Assembly: GCA_946807835.1 (NCBI GenBank) | Contig: OX327705.1 | Span: 15,530,501 to 15,594,500 of the forward strand | Direction: 5' to 3' | Source: Ailanthus altissimus | Taxonomy: Eukaryota; Streptophyta; Magnoliopsida; Sapindales; Simaroubaceae | DNA: 64,000 bases | Shown: in pieces, positions 43,904-56,743 of the stretch | Layout: each line of letters opens with the position of its first letter | How positions within the stretch are numbered: the first letter of the stretch is position 1 | Position numbers and translations under genes: made by a program | The notes under the pieces: generated by a model | Told to the model about the DNA's origin: nothing | What the model saw: only the letters and a program-made list of their open reading frames with translations | The model's database searches: none

Positions 43904-46149
43904 TGTTGGTACAATTAAATCGGGTGGATGCATGTGGTTAGCATGTCCATTATACATATATACGCATCAAATATATACATATACATAGTAGAAGTATCAA
44001 AGAAAATAATGAACACAATTTAAACCTATTAATCATATTCATATATTGGATTGAGAAATTTGCACCTCAGAAGCCTTTGGATCAAAGTACTGCTCGAGTC
44101 TGCCTAAAGTGATAACGGTTGACAATTCAAGCAATCAACTACGGTAGGCTTGATTGTCTAGAATAGTAGCTTTGAATCCAACACTCGATTTAACACTTAA
44201 ACTCTAAACTATTTTTTTTTACCCTTGATCAACACTTGATCAATAAAACAAAAGCTTTAATACTTTAATGGCCTAAGCTTAATGGAGAAGCTGATGAATA
44301 GTAAATTAGACACATGAATTCAAGATTAAAAGAACCAATTTCTCATTATTTTCCCTTTCACTTGGCCAGCCACTTTTTGGCATTAACACTTACATTTTTG
44401 TTTCATTTTTCATATATATAAAAAAAATAAAATTAATAATTAATTTAGTTAAACCATAGTTAACACTTAAAATAGATTTAGATTAACCTAACTCTAGTTA
44501 ACTCTTAACTCTAATTAGGTTAATATACTTGTCCAACAAGCATTCAATATTTAAATATTTAATTAACCTAACTTAAGTTAACTATTAACCATAGTTAGGT
44601 TAGTTTACTTTTTTGAAAAAGTAAACAATAATTAACTTAACCTGAGTTAATTATTTAACAAAAGTTAAGTTATTGATTATTTAATGATTAAATGAATAAA
44701 TATCTCATATTTATCAACTAAATAATCAAATATGTGAAATTACCTTTAAGCTTTACTTGGTTGCCAAGTTAACCTAAAATAGGCCCCACCTAACCACATA
44801 CTTGAGTAAACTTAACCAAAGGCTTATTATGCGTAACATGTTATTAATTAATTGGTCAACAATAATTGTTAACTAATTAATGTACTTAACACTTAAGTAC
44901 TAGTACGCACGCATCCTGATGGTTCCTAAAATAAATAATCAGTTTTGCTGGATTTTACTAGATTGAACGATTCAATTCGGTATTCTACCTTAGTGCACAA
45001 CAAGTATACTTCATATTATGAGACTCTCTAGGTTCACGTCAAATTTCTCAAATGAAACTATCCATAAGTCCGTGATCAATGCCCTACACACATATCAAAA
45101 ATATTACAAATCAGCTCGTTAAACCATACAAATTGAGGTCATAGAGTATATGTATAGTCTTTCCGTCATTTATATCCTAGATGTACGGGGACATAGATCA
45201 GCACTGTTAAATTCCATAAGCTCATCCATGAACTTATCTTCAGATTCGTATCTCGATGAACAATATACGCAAATACCTTTACTGAAATGTTTTAACTCTA
45301 TGGGAAACTCCTTTCTCGGGCTTATTGTTTATGGCCATAAGGATTTCTGAGATATAACTCGAAGCATTAGATATATAAATCTCTACGTGAGCTGACGGAT
45401 CCCATATCTGTGCACACCAAACTCCATGAGCATCGAACTATACCCAGCAACATGCAGCAATCAAACCATAAAAGGTCTCTAATGTCTGTGGAACCTAAGT
45501 ATAGTGGATCACTCACAAGTCCATTGTGGCGCTCAGGTTAAAAGACCATAAATACTACTCAACTCGATAGGACATTTCATTAACGGCTTACATAGGATGT
45601 CTATTAGAGTCCTTGTAAGTCTATTCGGTACCTAGGTGTTACTGAATACTTGTATGCCTATATGAGCTCCAAGCTCATGATTAGCTATGAACAACCATCT
45701 GTACCCTACAAATATAGACATACACTGACTATATAAAAATGATTCACTGACAGATTTGCATCAGTGAAAATAGATTAGGAACATAATATTTGAGAACATA
45801 CTTGCATAATGATGTTTCCTAGCACCTTATTGTAACTCTTGCAACTCTATCATTACTAGTATACCTTTAGGTCTTTGTCTCATTACAGACAAGGCTCTAA
45901 CTTCTTGGATTTTATTGATTCTTATAACCTGCTAACTCTTAACAGTTATAATTATCAGTGTTGCTAACTTTTACCCATGATCTAAACTCTTTTAGATCAG
46001 ATTTGAACTTTTTCAGATCATATAATGTTTGTAGTATTACAAGCATTGTACCATATAATTAATGTAATTAGCGATTTAATAAAATGCACATTGTATAAAT
46101 ATCAAATATTCATACAAACAGGAATGGCACGTAAGTACAAATTCTAACA
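43904..46149 (-). repeat. 3' LTR of copia B2
   Basis: TGTTGGTACAATTAAATCGG to AATTCTAACA, 2246 bp; pairs with 51078-53329 along its length. The open frame at 45150-45350 is an LTR by-product. Confidence 0.95.
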
Positions 46150-46164
46150 ATCTCCTACTTGCTC
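46150..46164 (-). promoter_or_regulatory. Polypurine tract of copia B2
   Basis: The minus strand reads GAGCAAGTAGGAGAT immediately before LTR start TGTTAGAATT; typical copia PPT context (AAGTGGGAGATTGTTAG). Confidence 0.9.
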
Positions 46165-46640
46165 TAGTTCTATTCATAGTAATATCTAATACCCATAGAC
46201 TCCATGTGTTTCTCAAACACCTTCGAAGTTAATACCTTAGTAAGTGGGTCTGCTACATTATTTACAGAATCTATTCTACAAATAATTACATCTTCTCTAG
46301 TCAAGACCTATCTAATTATATGGTATTTTCTCTTCACATATTTAGATCTCTGATGTACTCTTGGCTATTTAGCTTGTGCTATGGCTCTATTATTGTAGCA
46401 AAATATTGGGATAGGATCCGTCGAACTTGAAACAATTCTGAGCTCGGTGATAAACTTGCGAATCCACACTGCTTCTTTTGCTACTTCTGAGGCGGTTATA
46501 TACTCTGCCTCTGTGGTAGAATTAGCTATCGTCCCTTACTTGGTGCTATTCCGACTCACTCGTATACCCAGATATAGACTTTCTATCATCTAGGTCAAAT
46601 TAAAAGTTTGAGTCTGTAAATCTTCTCATCTATAAATCAC
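46165..46640 (-). pseudogene. Copia B2 RNase H
   Basis: Minus-strand pieces in changing frames include EAEYITASEVAKEAVW-like sequence near 46460-46510, then RIVSSSTDPIPIF near 46400-46440 and RVHQRSKYVKRKYH near 46320-46370. Next come DPLTKVLTSKVFEKHMES near 46200-46250 and the end by the PPT. This is the standard copia C-terminal block. Heavily mutated. Confidence 0.8.
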
Positions 46641-47588
46641 TATATCTATAAATGAGAAATTTATCCTTGTACCCTGAAGGTATTTCGGGACATGTTTAAC
46701 TGCCATTCAATGACCGTCACCTAGATCAAATTGATACTGACTTATAACACTTATAGCTATACTGATGTCATATCTAGTACACATAATAGAATACATCAAA
46801 CTTCCAACAGCTAATGCATATAGTATGTTAGACATTCTAACTCTTTCATCTTTCATTTGAGAAGAAATTCTCCTTAAAAGATGAACACTATGTCTAAAAG
46901 TACATTAACTATTTTACAGTTATAGAAATTATACCTTTCAAAAATGCTATCAATGTATGATGATTAGAAGAGTCCTATCATTTTTCTAACTCTATCTCTA
47001 TAAAGTTTTTACCCATTATAAAGGAAGCCTCTCCTAGATCCTTCATGGAGAAGTTCTTACTCAGACAGCTCTTGATCGATTAAAACATGCTAATATCATT
47101 CCTAAGAATCAGTATGTCATTAACATAGAGCACTAAGAAGACCATCATACTCTCACTAACCTTTTTATACACATAAGCTTCTTCTTCATTTTTTATAAAA
47201 CCAAACTCTCTAATTACCTCATCAAAATGATAATTCCAGCTTTATGAGGCCTGCTTAAGTCCATAAATAGACTTCTTCAACCTGTACACTAGACCGGAGT
47301 TTAGGCTAGATATAAAACCTTTAGGTTGTTTCATGTATATCTCTTTCTTGAAATATCCATTTAGGAATGCCGTTTTTACATCCATCTGTCAAATCTCAAA
47401 GTCATAATATGCAGCAATAGCTAATAAAATTCGAATTGACTTTAACAAAGCAATTGGTGCAAAGGTTTTCTCATAATCGATCTCAGATCGCTAAGCATAA
47501 CCTTTTGCCACTAAACAGACCTTTAAGGTTTCTACCTTCCCATTGGGCTTACACTTCCTCTTATAAATTCATTTACAGCTGATAGAAA
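46641..47588 (-). pseudogene. Copia B2 reverse transcriptase
   Basis: The minus strand shows EIDYEKTFAPIALLKSIRIL (around 47425-47490), QMDVKTAFLNGYFKKEIYM (47340-47395), QPKGFISSLNSGLVYRLKKS and IYGLKQAS (47240-47330). Beyond this the catalytic YVDD zone (47110-47150) and downstream parts survive only as frame-shifted scraps. Inactive. Confidence 0.8.
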
Positions 47589-48090
47589 CTATTCCTTTAA
47601 GAAGCTCAACCAAGTCCCAGACTTGATTCTGATACATGGATCAATTTTGAATTTCATAGCTTCTTGCCATTTTTCTGAGTTGATGTCTAACATCACCTTC
47701 TTATAAGTCAAAGGATCATTTTCTTCCATTAAAAAAACTCTAAATGCACCTTTAGGCATTTGACCATACCTAATAGGTGGCCTGAAAATCTTTTTTGATC
47801 TATGTGAAGGGTGTGTTAAAGGTATTCTGCTCGATTGAGCTTGAGTTTCCATCACTGGTTCATTAACTTTCTGATTGACTTCATTAAATTTAATCTTTCT
47901 ATAATCTCCATAATTCATGAGAAACTGTTTCTTTAGGAAAGTGTCATTATGAGCAACAAACATGTTTCGCTCTTCAAGATCATAGAATTGGTATCCCATT
48001 GAATTCTTGGGATACCCAATGAACAAATACGTGTACTCCTCTAAGTGCAGGTTTATCCTACTACACAACTCTTATGTAAATAGGACAGTC
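47589..48090 (-). pseudogene. Copia B2 post-integrase connector
   Basis: Frame 47589-48068 (159 codons): EEYTYLFIGYPKNSMGYQFY with DLEERNMFVAHNDTFLKK, then RPPIRYGQMPKGAF, then DPLTYKKVMLDINSEKWQEA. These are the copia signatures KCxFxGYP, FSRNAxFLE and the lead into RT (W-x-x-AM). Longest open copia frame in the window. Confidence 0.85.
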
Positions 48091-48660
48091 CCAAATCTTA
48101 AAATATTTAAGACTCGGTTTTCTTCTATTTAGTATCTCATACGAAGTGGTTGAGGTAGCTTTAGATGGAACTCTATTCAATGTATAAACAACAGTTTCTA
48201 TAGCATAACCCTACAGGTATTTTGGAAGATTAGTAAAGCTCATCATCGATCGAACTATATCTAATAAAGTTTGATTTATCCTCTTCGAAACACCATTGTG
48301 TTGCAAAGTACCTAGAGGAATATACTGAGCGAGGATTCCGTTTTCCTTTAAATAATCCAAAAATTCGTTGCCTATGTACTCAATGCCTTGATCTGATTGA
48401 AGGTACTTGACATATATGTCGGTTTATTTCTCTACTTCAAGTCAACATTATTTGAACTTTACTAAGGTTTCTGACTTGTGTTTCATAAGAAACATGTACC
48501 CATATCGTGATAAATCATTGATAAAGATTACAAAGTATCGAAACTCACTCATTGTAGTATGATTCATTAGACCGCATACATTACTATGTACCAATTTCAA
48601 TAAATTGGAAGCACGATGTCCAACACTTATAAATGGAGATTTGGCCATCTTCCATTGAAT
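48091..48660 (-). pseudogene. Copia B2 integrase
   Basis: Frame 48448-48648 reads KSPFISVGHRASNLLKLVHS, then NVCGLM and INDLSRYGYMFLMKHKSETL. The first catalytic Asp (HSDVCGPM in relatives) is Asn. LQSDQGIEYIGNEFLDYLKE follows near 48340-48400 with the second Asp kept. GTLQHNGVSKRINQTLL near 48280-48310 shows the catalytic Glu replaced by Lys. Two of three catalytic residues are lost. Confidence 0.85.
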
Positions 48661-49323
48661 ATAAAATTCACAAACTCACTCAGGTATCTGACCATCCTTA
48701 ACTAGATGGGTCAGGCATCTCACCCCTATATAACCTAATCTTATGTGCCACAATTCGGTTTCATTTAAAGTTTCTAATCTACGTTTATTACTAGAACTAG
48801 CTTGCATATTCATAACATTTTTTATTGTATCCAATATGTAATGCCCATTAATTAACTGACATTCAATTAACAAAACATTATTTGCATCATATAAACATAA
48901 AGAACAGTTCCTAATATACATATGATAACCTTCACTATCAAGTACAGGAAGTGATACAATTTGTCTAATGATGTTAGGCATAAATAACAATTATACAATA
49001 CAACTATTCTATTACAAGAGAGAAGTACATCAAAATGTCCAGCAGCTTAGACCTGTAAGAAATCACCATTTCCAACTCACAGTTGTACTTTTTCAAGCTA
49101 TACTTCTTCAAGTTGTAACATTCTAATTTCGTTTGCAGATGTAAAAAAAACATAGGGTCTCTAATACCCAGCCAGAACAGGTATCAAATTCTATAGAAAT
49201 GTCAATAATAGTCAAGCACATACCTGAGGATGTCTTCTTTATAGTGGCAAAGTACTTTGGGCAATTGCGCTTCCAATGCCCATCCTCATCGCAAAAGAAA
49301 TACTTTTCTTTCACCTTGCTCAT
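48661..49323 (-). pseudogene. Copia B2 zinc knuckle, protease and GAG-pre-integrase
   Basis: Frame 49123-49323 begins KVKEKYFFCDEDGHWKRNCP, a CCHC knuckle with the first Cys changed to Tyr, then FDTCSGWVLE, where the protease DTG is DTC. Frame 48676-48990 has FMPNIIRQIVSLPVLDSEGY and LWHIRLGYIGVRCLTHL, the pre-integrase block. Stops separate the frames. Confidence 0.85.
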
Positions 49324-50040
49324 TTGTTGAGGCTTGGATATCTATTGCCTCAAAGGACCCATATTGGGTGTCTGCTTTACCTTCTGTTTCTTTTTTCCCT
49401 TGGACTTTCTAAAAGCCCTTGGAGCAAAAGATGAAGCACCCTAAACAAAGAGGGCTAAATCTCTTTTATGCAAGTCCTCTTTAGCTATATTCAATATATT
49501 ATGAAGATCAGCATAAGTAGGGGTTAAGTCTTGCATATTGAAGTTCATAATAAACTATGCAAATGACCCTGGCAACGATTAGCGAATCAAACTATTTCCT
49601 AAGTTATTCTTCAGAGATATGTCCATAGTCTTAAACCTATTGATTAATCCAATTATCTTGAGAACATGAGGACTTACTAAGCTACCTCATTCAGTCTAGC
49701 ATGAAAAAGTACTTTGGGGACCATATAAATCTCGACCTAGGGTTGGTCATCAAAGAGCTCCTTTAGATAAAGAATGATGCTGCTAGGATTGTCATATAGA
49801 CATGCTTCCACTGCAGCTCAGTAGACATAAAGGCGAAGATGTATAATTTAACTTTTAAATCATCATCCAACTATTTCTGATAAGTCACCTTCCTCTTTTG
49901 GGGTAGCATTATCAGAAACACCTTTGGGCAATCTCAATTCTAAGATTCATGAGCCAATCCGAGTAGTTTTTTGTGCCTTTGAGTTGGTGTGCATCTAATA
50001 TGCACACCAAAGGGTTGGTCGAGGCCATCAGATCTTCATA
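49324..50040 (-). pseudogene. Copia B2 gag
   Basis: The minus strand starts around 50028 (MASTNPLVCILDAHQ), then TKNYSDWLMNLRIE. Pieces at 49760-49860 (KLNYTSSPLCLLS) and 49470-49700 (NFNMQDLTPTYADLHNILNI, KEDLHKRDLALF) correspond to B1 gag. Frameshifts throughout. Confidence 0.75.
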
Positions 50041-51061
50041 AGACAAAATAAATAGAAGATGTCAGTAGAATTAAAAATTATTAAATCGCTAATAAAAATA
50101 TTTTAAATTATGTGTATAACAATTATACATTTTGTAATTTAAAATGCCCTTCCATTGCTTTACATAATCCCTCTAATCTTTCAAATGGAATAATGATAGT
50201 TTCAATTATACAGTGGGAAGTAGATCCCATTGGCATTTTACTCCAGTCTCCTACTGTAGCCTTGGTAAACCTAACAAGTAGATAACTTTTGTTAATTGCA
50301 TTTCGTGCAACTCTTACCACTAATCTTAAATATACCTTATCCTCACACTGTAGCAATATTGGGTAAGTGTATTCCAGATTAACTTGTCAATGATCAAATA
50401 TATGTTGCTGATACTACCTTCACTTTGAAGCAATATTGGGCAATACGTTCATATATATTTGTCTCATCTCATATTTAACCGACATAGTCCAAGCCCTCCC
50501 GATCAAATCCCTTACGCTAAAGCAATATTGAGAAAAAGCCGATGTGATCTGTCTAACACTATATTGACAAGACGGATCATAATAAAACACTGTCTCATAA
50601 TGTAACATTATTCAATCTGATAAAAAGGGATTTTGAACATTGGCCCCTATCTTATGGGAATGTGATTTCTCTGTCATTCATTTATTTCTGTGCAAACATA
50701 ACTAACCCATACTAGTATAGCTCCTATTGTGGTTACCAACATAAAGAAAAATGAATCTGGTTTATAATGCAGACTGATAACTTTTATCATTATATCTCAT
50801 AAACCCCCACATGGATATTTAATTATTTAAATAATTTTTTAAAAATTAATTATGAGTGAACAGTGCCAGTGTTCATCATCCAGTGCTACGGCGTCAAGGA
50901 CTGGAAAGACCCAGTGTCGCGGTGCCAGTTTCAGGGTTGCAATGTCTCAATGTTTACCCATTTGGTATACCCATTTCAACACTTGAAATGCACCAATTAA
51001 CAATAGGACTTCACTAACAACATCCACAATACTCAAGATTCATACAAATCAAAACAATAAG
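50041..51061 (-). other. Untranslated leader of copia B2
   Basis: About 1 kb between PBS and gag, as in B1. The block at 50868-50960 has the GC-rich motif (CACCGCGACACTGGG on the element strand). The segments at 50340-50620 contain AGCAATATTG repeated four times. The minus frames here (50123-50608) lack homology. Confidence 0.6.
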
Positions 51062-51074
51062 GGCTCTAATACAA
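51062..51074 (-). promoter_or_regulatory. Primer-binding site of copia B2 (degraded)
   Basis: The minus strand reads TTGTATTAGAGCC, close to TTGGTATCAGAGCC, three bases from the 5' LTR end. Confidence 0.8.
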
Positions 51075-51077
51075 TTT

Positions 51078-53329
51078 TGTTAGTGTCGATTAAATTAGGT
51101 GTATTCATGTGGTTATCGTGTCTATTATACATATATACGCATCAAATACATACATATACGCAGCGAAAGCATCAAAGCAAATAATGAACACAATTTAAAC
51201 CTATTAATCATATTAATATATTGGATTGTGAAAATTTTACCTCATAAGCCTTTGAATTAAAGTATTGCTTGAGTCTGCCTGAAGTGATACCGGTTGACAA
51301 TTTAAGTAATCAACTATCGTGGGCTTGATTGTCTAGAACAACAATTTTGAATCCAGCACTTGATTTAAAACTTAAACACAGAACTATTTATTTTACTCTT
51401 GACCAACACTTGATCAATAAAACAAAAGCTTTAATACTTTAATAGCCTAAGCTTAATGGAGAAGCTAATGAATAGTAAATTTGACACATGAATTCGAGAT
51501 TAAAAGAACCAATTTCTCATTATTTTCCCTTTCACTTGGCCAGCCACGTTTTGGCATTAACACTTACATTTTTGTTTCATTTTTCACATATATAAAACAA
51601 ACCAAATTAACAATTAATTAATTAAACTATAGTTAACACTTAACTTATATTTAGATTAACCTAACTCAAATTAACTCTTAACTCTAATTAGGTTAATATA
51701 CTTGTCTAACAAGTATTTAATATTTAAATATTTAATTAACTTAACTCAAATTAACTATTAACTATAGTTAGGTAAGTTTATGTTTCCAAAAAAAGTAAAC
51801 AATAATTAAATATTTAATTAATTATCCTAGGTTAACTATTTAACCAAAGTCAAGTTATTAATTATTTAAGGATTAAATTTATAAATATCTCATATTTATT
51901 AATTAAATAATTAAATCTATAAAATTACCCTTAAGCCCTTACTTAGTTGCCAAGTTAATCCAAAGTGGGCTCAACCTAATCACATACTAGAGTCAATTTA
52001 ACTAAATGCTCATTATACGCCACGTGTCAATATTTAATTAGTCAAAAATAATTGTTAATTAATTAATGTACTTAAGTATTAGCACGCACGCATCCTGATG
52101 GTTCCTAAAACAAATAATCAGTTTTGCTAGATTTTACTAAATTGAACTATTCAATCCGGTACGCTACCCTAGTGCACAATGAGTACACTTCATATTGTGA
52201 GACTCGCTAGGTCCACGTCAGATTTCTCAAATGGAACTATTCTATAAGTTCATAATCAATGCCCTACACACATCACAGATATTACAAATCAGCGCATTAG
52301 ACCATACAAGTTGATGTTATAGTGTATATGTATAGTTCTTCAGTCATTTATATTCTGGATGTGCGAGGATATAAATCAACATCATAAAATTTCATAAGCT
52401 CATCCATGAACTTATCTTCAGATACGTATCTCGATGAACAATATATGCAAATACCTTTGCTGAAATGTTTAACTCTGTGGGAAACTCCTTTCTCGGGCTT
52501 ATTGCTTATAGCCATAAGACTTTTTAAGATACAATTTTAGAGTAATGGATATATAACTCTCTACATGAGCTGACAGATCTTATATCTGTACACACCAAAC
52601 TCTATGAGCATCGGACTATACCCAGTGACATGTAGCAGTTAAACCATAAAAGGTCTTTAACATCAGTGGAGCCTAAGTATGACGGATCACTCATAAGCCC
52701 ACTATGGGGCTAAGGTTAAAAGACCACGAATACTACTAAACTCGAGAGAACCTTCTATTGACGGCTTAAATAAGATGTCTATTAGGGTTCTAATTAGTCT
52801 ATTCGGTACCCAATCCTTATTGAATATCTGTATGCCTATACGAGCTCCAAGCTCATGGTCTGCTAGAAACAACCATCTGTACCCTACAGATATAGACATA
52901 CACTAACTATATAAAATGGATTCACCGATAAACCTGCATTAATGAAAATAGATTAGGAATATAATATTTAAGAACATACTTGTATAATGACATTTTTTAG
53001 TGCTTTATTACAACTCTTGCAACTATGTTGTTACTAGTATACCCTCAGGTCTTTATCTCATTACAGATAAGGCTCTAATTCCTTGGATTTTACTGATTCT
53101 TTTAACCTGCTAACTCTTAGCAGTTATAATTCTCATTGTTACTAACTCTTACCTTTAATCTAAACTCTTTTAGATCAGATCTGAACTCCTTTAGATCATA
53201 CAATATCTGTAGTGTTACAAGCATTATACCATATAATTAATATAATTAGCTATTTTATAAAATATACATTGTATAAATATCAAATATTCATATAAACAAG
53301 GATGTCATGTAAGCATAAAAACCCTAATA
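51078..53329 (-). repeat. 5' LTR of copia B2
   Basis: TGTTAGTGTCGATTAAATTA to ACCCTAATA, 2252 bp. The outer end TATTAGGGTT (element strand) is a mutated TGTTAGAATT. Followed by TSD TTTGG. Confidence 0.95.
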
Positions 53330-53334
53330 TTTGG
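53330..53334. repeat. Target-site duplication of copia B2, right
   Basis: TTTGG, identical to 43899-43903. Confidence 0.95.
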
Positions 53335-53960
53335 TACTAACAAAGGCTTTAGTAACCCAAACTGTCTCTGATGCTTTACCTTAACTTGCTGACACGTCAG
53401 ACACTGCTCTATAAACTATACAATATCTCTTTTCATATTAATCCAACAATAGATAGCTTGTAGATCTCGATATATTTTGGTATCTCCTAGATGGATGGTA
53501 TCTGGAAACTTATGAGCTTCAGCCAAGATCTCATTCTTCAACTCACGATTATTAAGCACATAAAGTCTACCTTTAAAATGTAGGGCTCCATCATAAAAAA
53601 TAGCAAGGCTAAGTCTCTTGCCTAATGGAATTTCTTCTATAATCTTTTTTAGGTATACATCACTACCTTGTGCTTCCTTAATCCACTTAATCAAGGTAGG
53701 TTGAAAGGACATACTGATGATATAAGCCTTATAAATAACTATGACCACCTCAATGCCAAGCTTTTTTAAATCTAACAAAATCTGCCTTTGAGTAATCATA
53801 AGTGTAACCATATGTCCTAAAGATTTTCTACTTAAAGCATCTACCACAACATTAGCTTTTCCAGGATGGTAATTGATCATTCAGTCATAATTCTTTACTA
53901 GCTCCAACCATAAACGTTGCCTCATATATAACTCATTTTGAGTAAAAAAGTATTTAAGAC
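53335..53960 (-). pseudogene. Gypsy D RNase H end and integrase N-terminal half
   Basis: The frame 53416-53880 starts INYHPGKANVVVDALSRKS, the gypsy RNase H/integrase boundary. It passes through LKNEILAEAHKFPDTIHLGD with TKIYRDLQAIYCWINMKRDI, the zinc-binding region. QCLTCQQVKVKHQRQFG then LLKPLLVP lead up to the insertion point at 53335. The integrase continues at 43903. Confidence 0.9.
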
Positions 53961-55060
53961 TTTTGTGGTCTGTATAGATTTAACACATTTCTTCATATAG
54001 ATAATACCTCCAAATCTTAATAGCAAAACCTACTATAGTCAACTCTAAATCATGAGTAGAGTTATTCTACTCATAACTCTTTAGTTGTTGTGAGGCATAT
54101 GCAACAACCTTTCCATCTTGCATTAATACAAAACCAAGTTCTTTCTTAGAAGTATCACTATAAATCACAAAGCCATTAGAACCATATAGAATGGTTAATA
54201 TTGGAGCTGACACCAATCGATGCTTAAGTTCTTGGAAACTTTTCTCACATTTCTTTGATCACTAAAAATTGGCATTCTTTATTGTTAATTGGGTTAAGGG
54301 TGAAGCTATCTTAGAGAATTCTTTAACAATTCGCCTGTAATATCCCGCTAGCCCAAGAAAATTTTGAACTTCTTCAACATTAGTCGGCCTGGGCTAATTT
54401 ACCACTACTTTCATTTTACTTAGATCTATTCAGATTTCTTTTAAGAAAATAACATATTCCAAAAATACAATTCGGTCTAGCCAAAATTCACATTTTTAAT
54501 ACTTTACATAAAGCTGCTTCTCTCTTAACACTCGCAGAACCATCCTTAAGTGCTCTTTATGTTCTTTTTTCTCTTTGAATACACCAAGATGTCATTAATG
54601 AACATAATAATAAATTTATCCAAAAAATCCTTGAATACTCAGTTTATAACCATAAAGGCAGTCGGAGTATTTGTTAACCTAAATGACATCATAATAAACT
54701 CATAATGCTCATATCTAGTACAAAATGCAATCTTTAGGATGTCTTTTTTTTTTTTATCTTCAATTGATGATAATCAGAATGAAGATCAATTTTGGAGAAC
54801 ACACACGCTTCTTGCAACTGATTAAACAAATCATCAATTCTTAAAAGAGGGTATTTATTCTTTATAGTCATATAGTTCAATTCTCGATAGTCAATGCATA
54901 ATCTCATCGAACCAACATTCTTCTTAACAAAAAGAATTGGAGCACCCTAAGGTGAAGCACTTGGGCAAATAAAACCCTTCTTAAACAATTCTTGTAATTG
55001 CTCACTCAAATCCTTAAGCTCTATTAGTGCCATATGATAAAATTCTATAGATATGGTAAT
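53961..55060 (-). pseudogene. Gypsy D reverse transcriptase and RNase H
   Basis: Minus-strand remnants: [13 protein letters not shown] lead, RT core FRLTNTPTAFMVINSVFKDF (around 54640-54690) and the catalytic box FIIMFINDILVYS (54571-54625), where YIDD has become FIND. FVKKN and [14 protein letters not shown] pieces lie near 54880-54940. RNase H-like pieces are at 54000-54250 (GFVIYSDTSKKELGF-type, VVAYASQQLK). Many frame changes. Confidence 0.8.
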
Positions 55061-55660
55061 GGTTCATGGCAAAAGTTCTATGGTGAATTTAACCTCACAA
55101 TTAGGTGGAACTCCAGGTAAGTCTTTGGGAAAAATATCTATAAACTCATTCACCAACAAAACATCATAAATTTCCACTTTAATTTTCTTGGTGAACTTTT
55201 TTAGTGTTTACCACAATTGTTAAGAAATCCTGATAACTCTTCTTAAGGGTTTTCCAAGCTTGTAAAGCAGATATCACTTTTGGCATTGAGTGCAAGATAA
55301 AACCAACCAATCTAAATTCAAGCTCTCTAGGCAATTGGAAAACAACCTCTCTCTCAAAGCATTTAACATGGTGCATAGATAACCAATTTATGCCGAATAT
55401 GGCACTAAATCATACATATTCAGGATTATTAAATCCAATTATAGCACTCTATCTCCTATTTCAATCTTACATGATTTCACCACTTTTGTAACATATATCA
55501 TGCCTCATGAAAGAGTTGCAACATAATTTTGAATCAAAAAGTGTTAAACCATGACGGTTGAACACAGAAATAATACCTGCCACCACAGATGGAATAGCTT
55601 CTGCCTTTTACCTAATAAGTGTATAATCTCTTGTATGAGTTTTTTTAGTCATTCTTAACT
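55061..55660 (-). pseudogene. Gypsy D protease region
   Basis: Frame 55179-55376: HHVKCFEREVVFQLPRELEF, then MPKVISALQAWKTLKK, matching the segment between protease and RT in Del/Tekay elements. The aspartyl active-site part near 55400-55560 is scrambled by stops. Confidence 0.7.
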
Positions 55661-56620
55661 CCTTTTTTATCCTTCTTTATTTTAAAGAAATTCTAAATAA
55701 AATCACTAGTCCTTTTACACTTGAAATAAGCTCCACTCTTCTTATAGCACATCCCTTCATGTTATTTTCCATAAGTATCACATAATGGGAATTCATTCTT
55801 TCCAAAATCATCTCTTTGCCTTTTCTTTCCTTTCTACTTGTCAAACTTTTTTACTATTCTTACCCTACGATTTCTTTTTTGAGAAGTGCTGGCCTACATG
55901 CTTGGGTTCAAATGTAATAGCTAATTCTTCATCATTTTCCAAAATCCAAGCCTTTTATAGTACTGCACTGTATATCTGTAACTTAAGTATAGAATCAACC
56001 TCTTCAGCTCTGGCTTAAAGCCTATCTCAAATTGTTTGGCTTTGCGTACCTTAGTGTCTACTAAGTAAAGAGCAAACTTGGACAACTCTTCGTACTTCTT
56101 TTCATACTCTATCAATGACATTGTTTCTTGGGTAAGTTGGATGAACTCTACTTCATTTTCATCTCTCAAGGATTAGGGAAAATATTTCTCATTAAATATT
56201 TTCTTGAACTTGGTCTATGTCATTTGGCTCTCATTAACATTTCAAGTCCACATAGTCATCTCTTGTTAATGACTGGCACCTTCCTTTAGTATGTAGGTGG
56301 CACAAATTACTTTCTGACTATTTGTGCATCCCATGAGGCGAAATATTTTCTATAACTCCCGAATTCATTCTTCTACAACTAATGGGTCCTTCGAGCCACT
56401 AAAATAAAGTGGTTGTAGTTTCCTAAACTACTCTATAACATATAAATTGTGATTATGGGTTACTTGAGGTTGTTATTGTTGAATCACATTAGTCAGAGCT
56501 TAAACAAAATTCTAGATATTGACATTAACATCTCTAGACTTGCCCTTATCCATAGCCTCAACAACTCTAGTAGCTCTTTAATTGTGTACCATCTGTTTCA
56601 AGTCACACAAAAAGGTAAGT
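55661..56620 (-). pseudogene. Gypsy D gag
   Basis: The minus strand shows FRKLQPLYFSGSKDPLVVEE near 56370-56430 and RLMGCTNSQKVICATYIL near 56280-56330, then FNEKYFP. Frame 55921-56169 contains VEFIQLTQETMSLIEYEKKY and FEIGFKPELKRLILYLSYR. A CCHC-type remnant (CDTYGK, HEGMCY) lies near 55750-55790. This is a retrotransposon gag of the gypsy type. Multiple stops. Confidence 0.8.
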
Positions 56621-56729
56621 AAGATGTCAAACAAATACACATAAATAAACATATACACAACCCTAAGGATTTGGCATCTGCTAGGTTCCTTTGACTAGAC
56701 TAATAAAAGTCAACAGAATTCTAACCTTA

Positions 56730-56743
56730 GCTCTGATACCACC
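56730..56743 (-). promoter_or_regulatory. Primer-binding site of gypsy D
   Basis: The minus strand reads GGTGGTATCAGAGC, a perfect Met-tRNA type site, a few bases from the LTR edge at 56747. Confidence 0.9.

Larger units (their letters stand above)
43904..53329 (-). mobile_element. Copia B2, full-length but dead, inserted in gypsy D integrase
   Basis: A 9.4-kb Ty1/copia element with two ~2.25-kb LTRs, perfect 5-bp TSDs (TTTGG), a Met-tRNA type PBS, PPT, and gag, protease, integrase, RT and RNase H remnants in copia order on the minus strand. The long LTRs and gag type are shared with B1. Each coding domain has stops or frameshifts, so it cannot move by itself. Confidence 0.95.
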
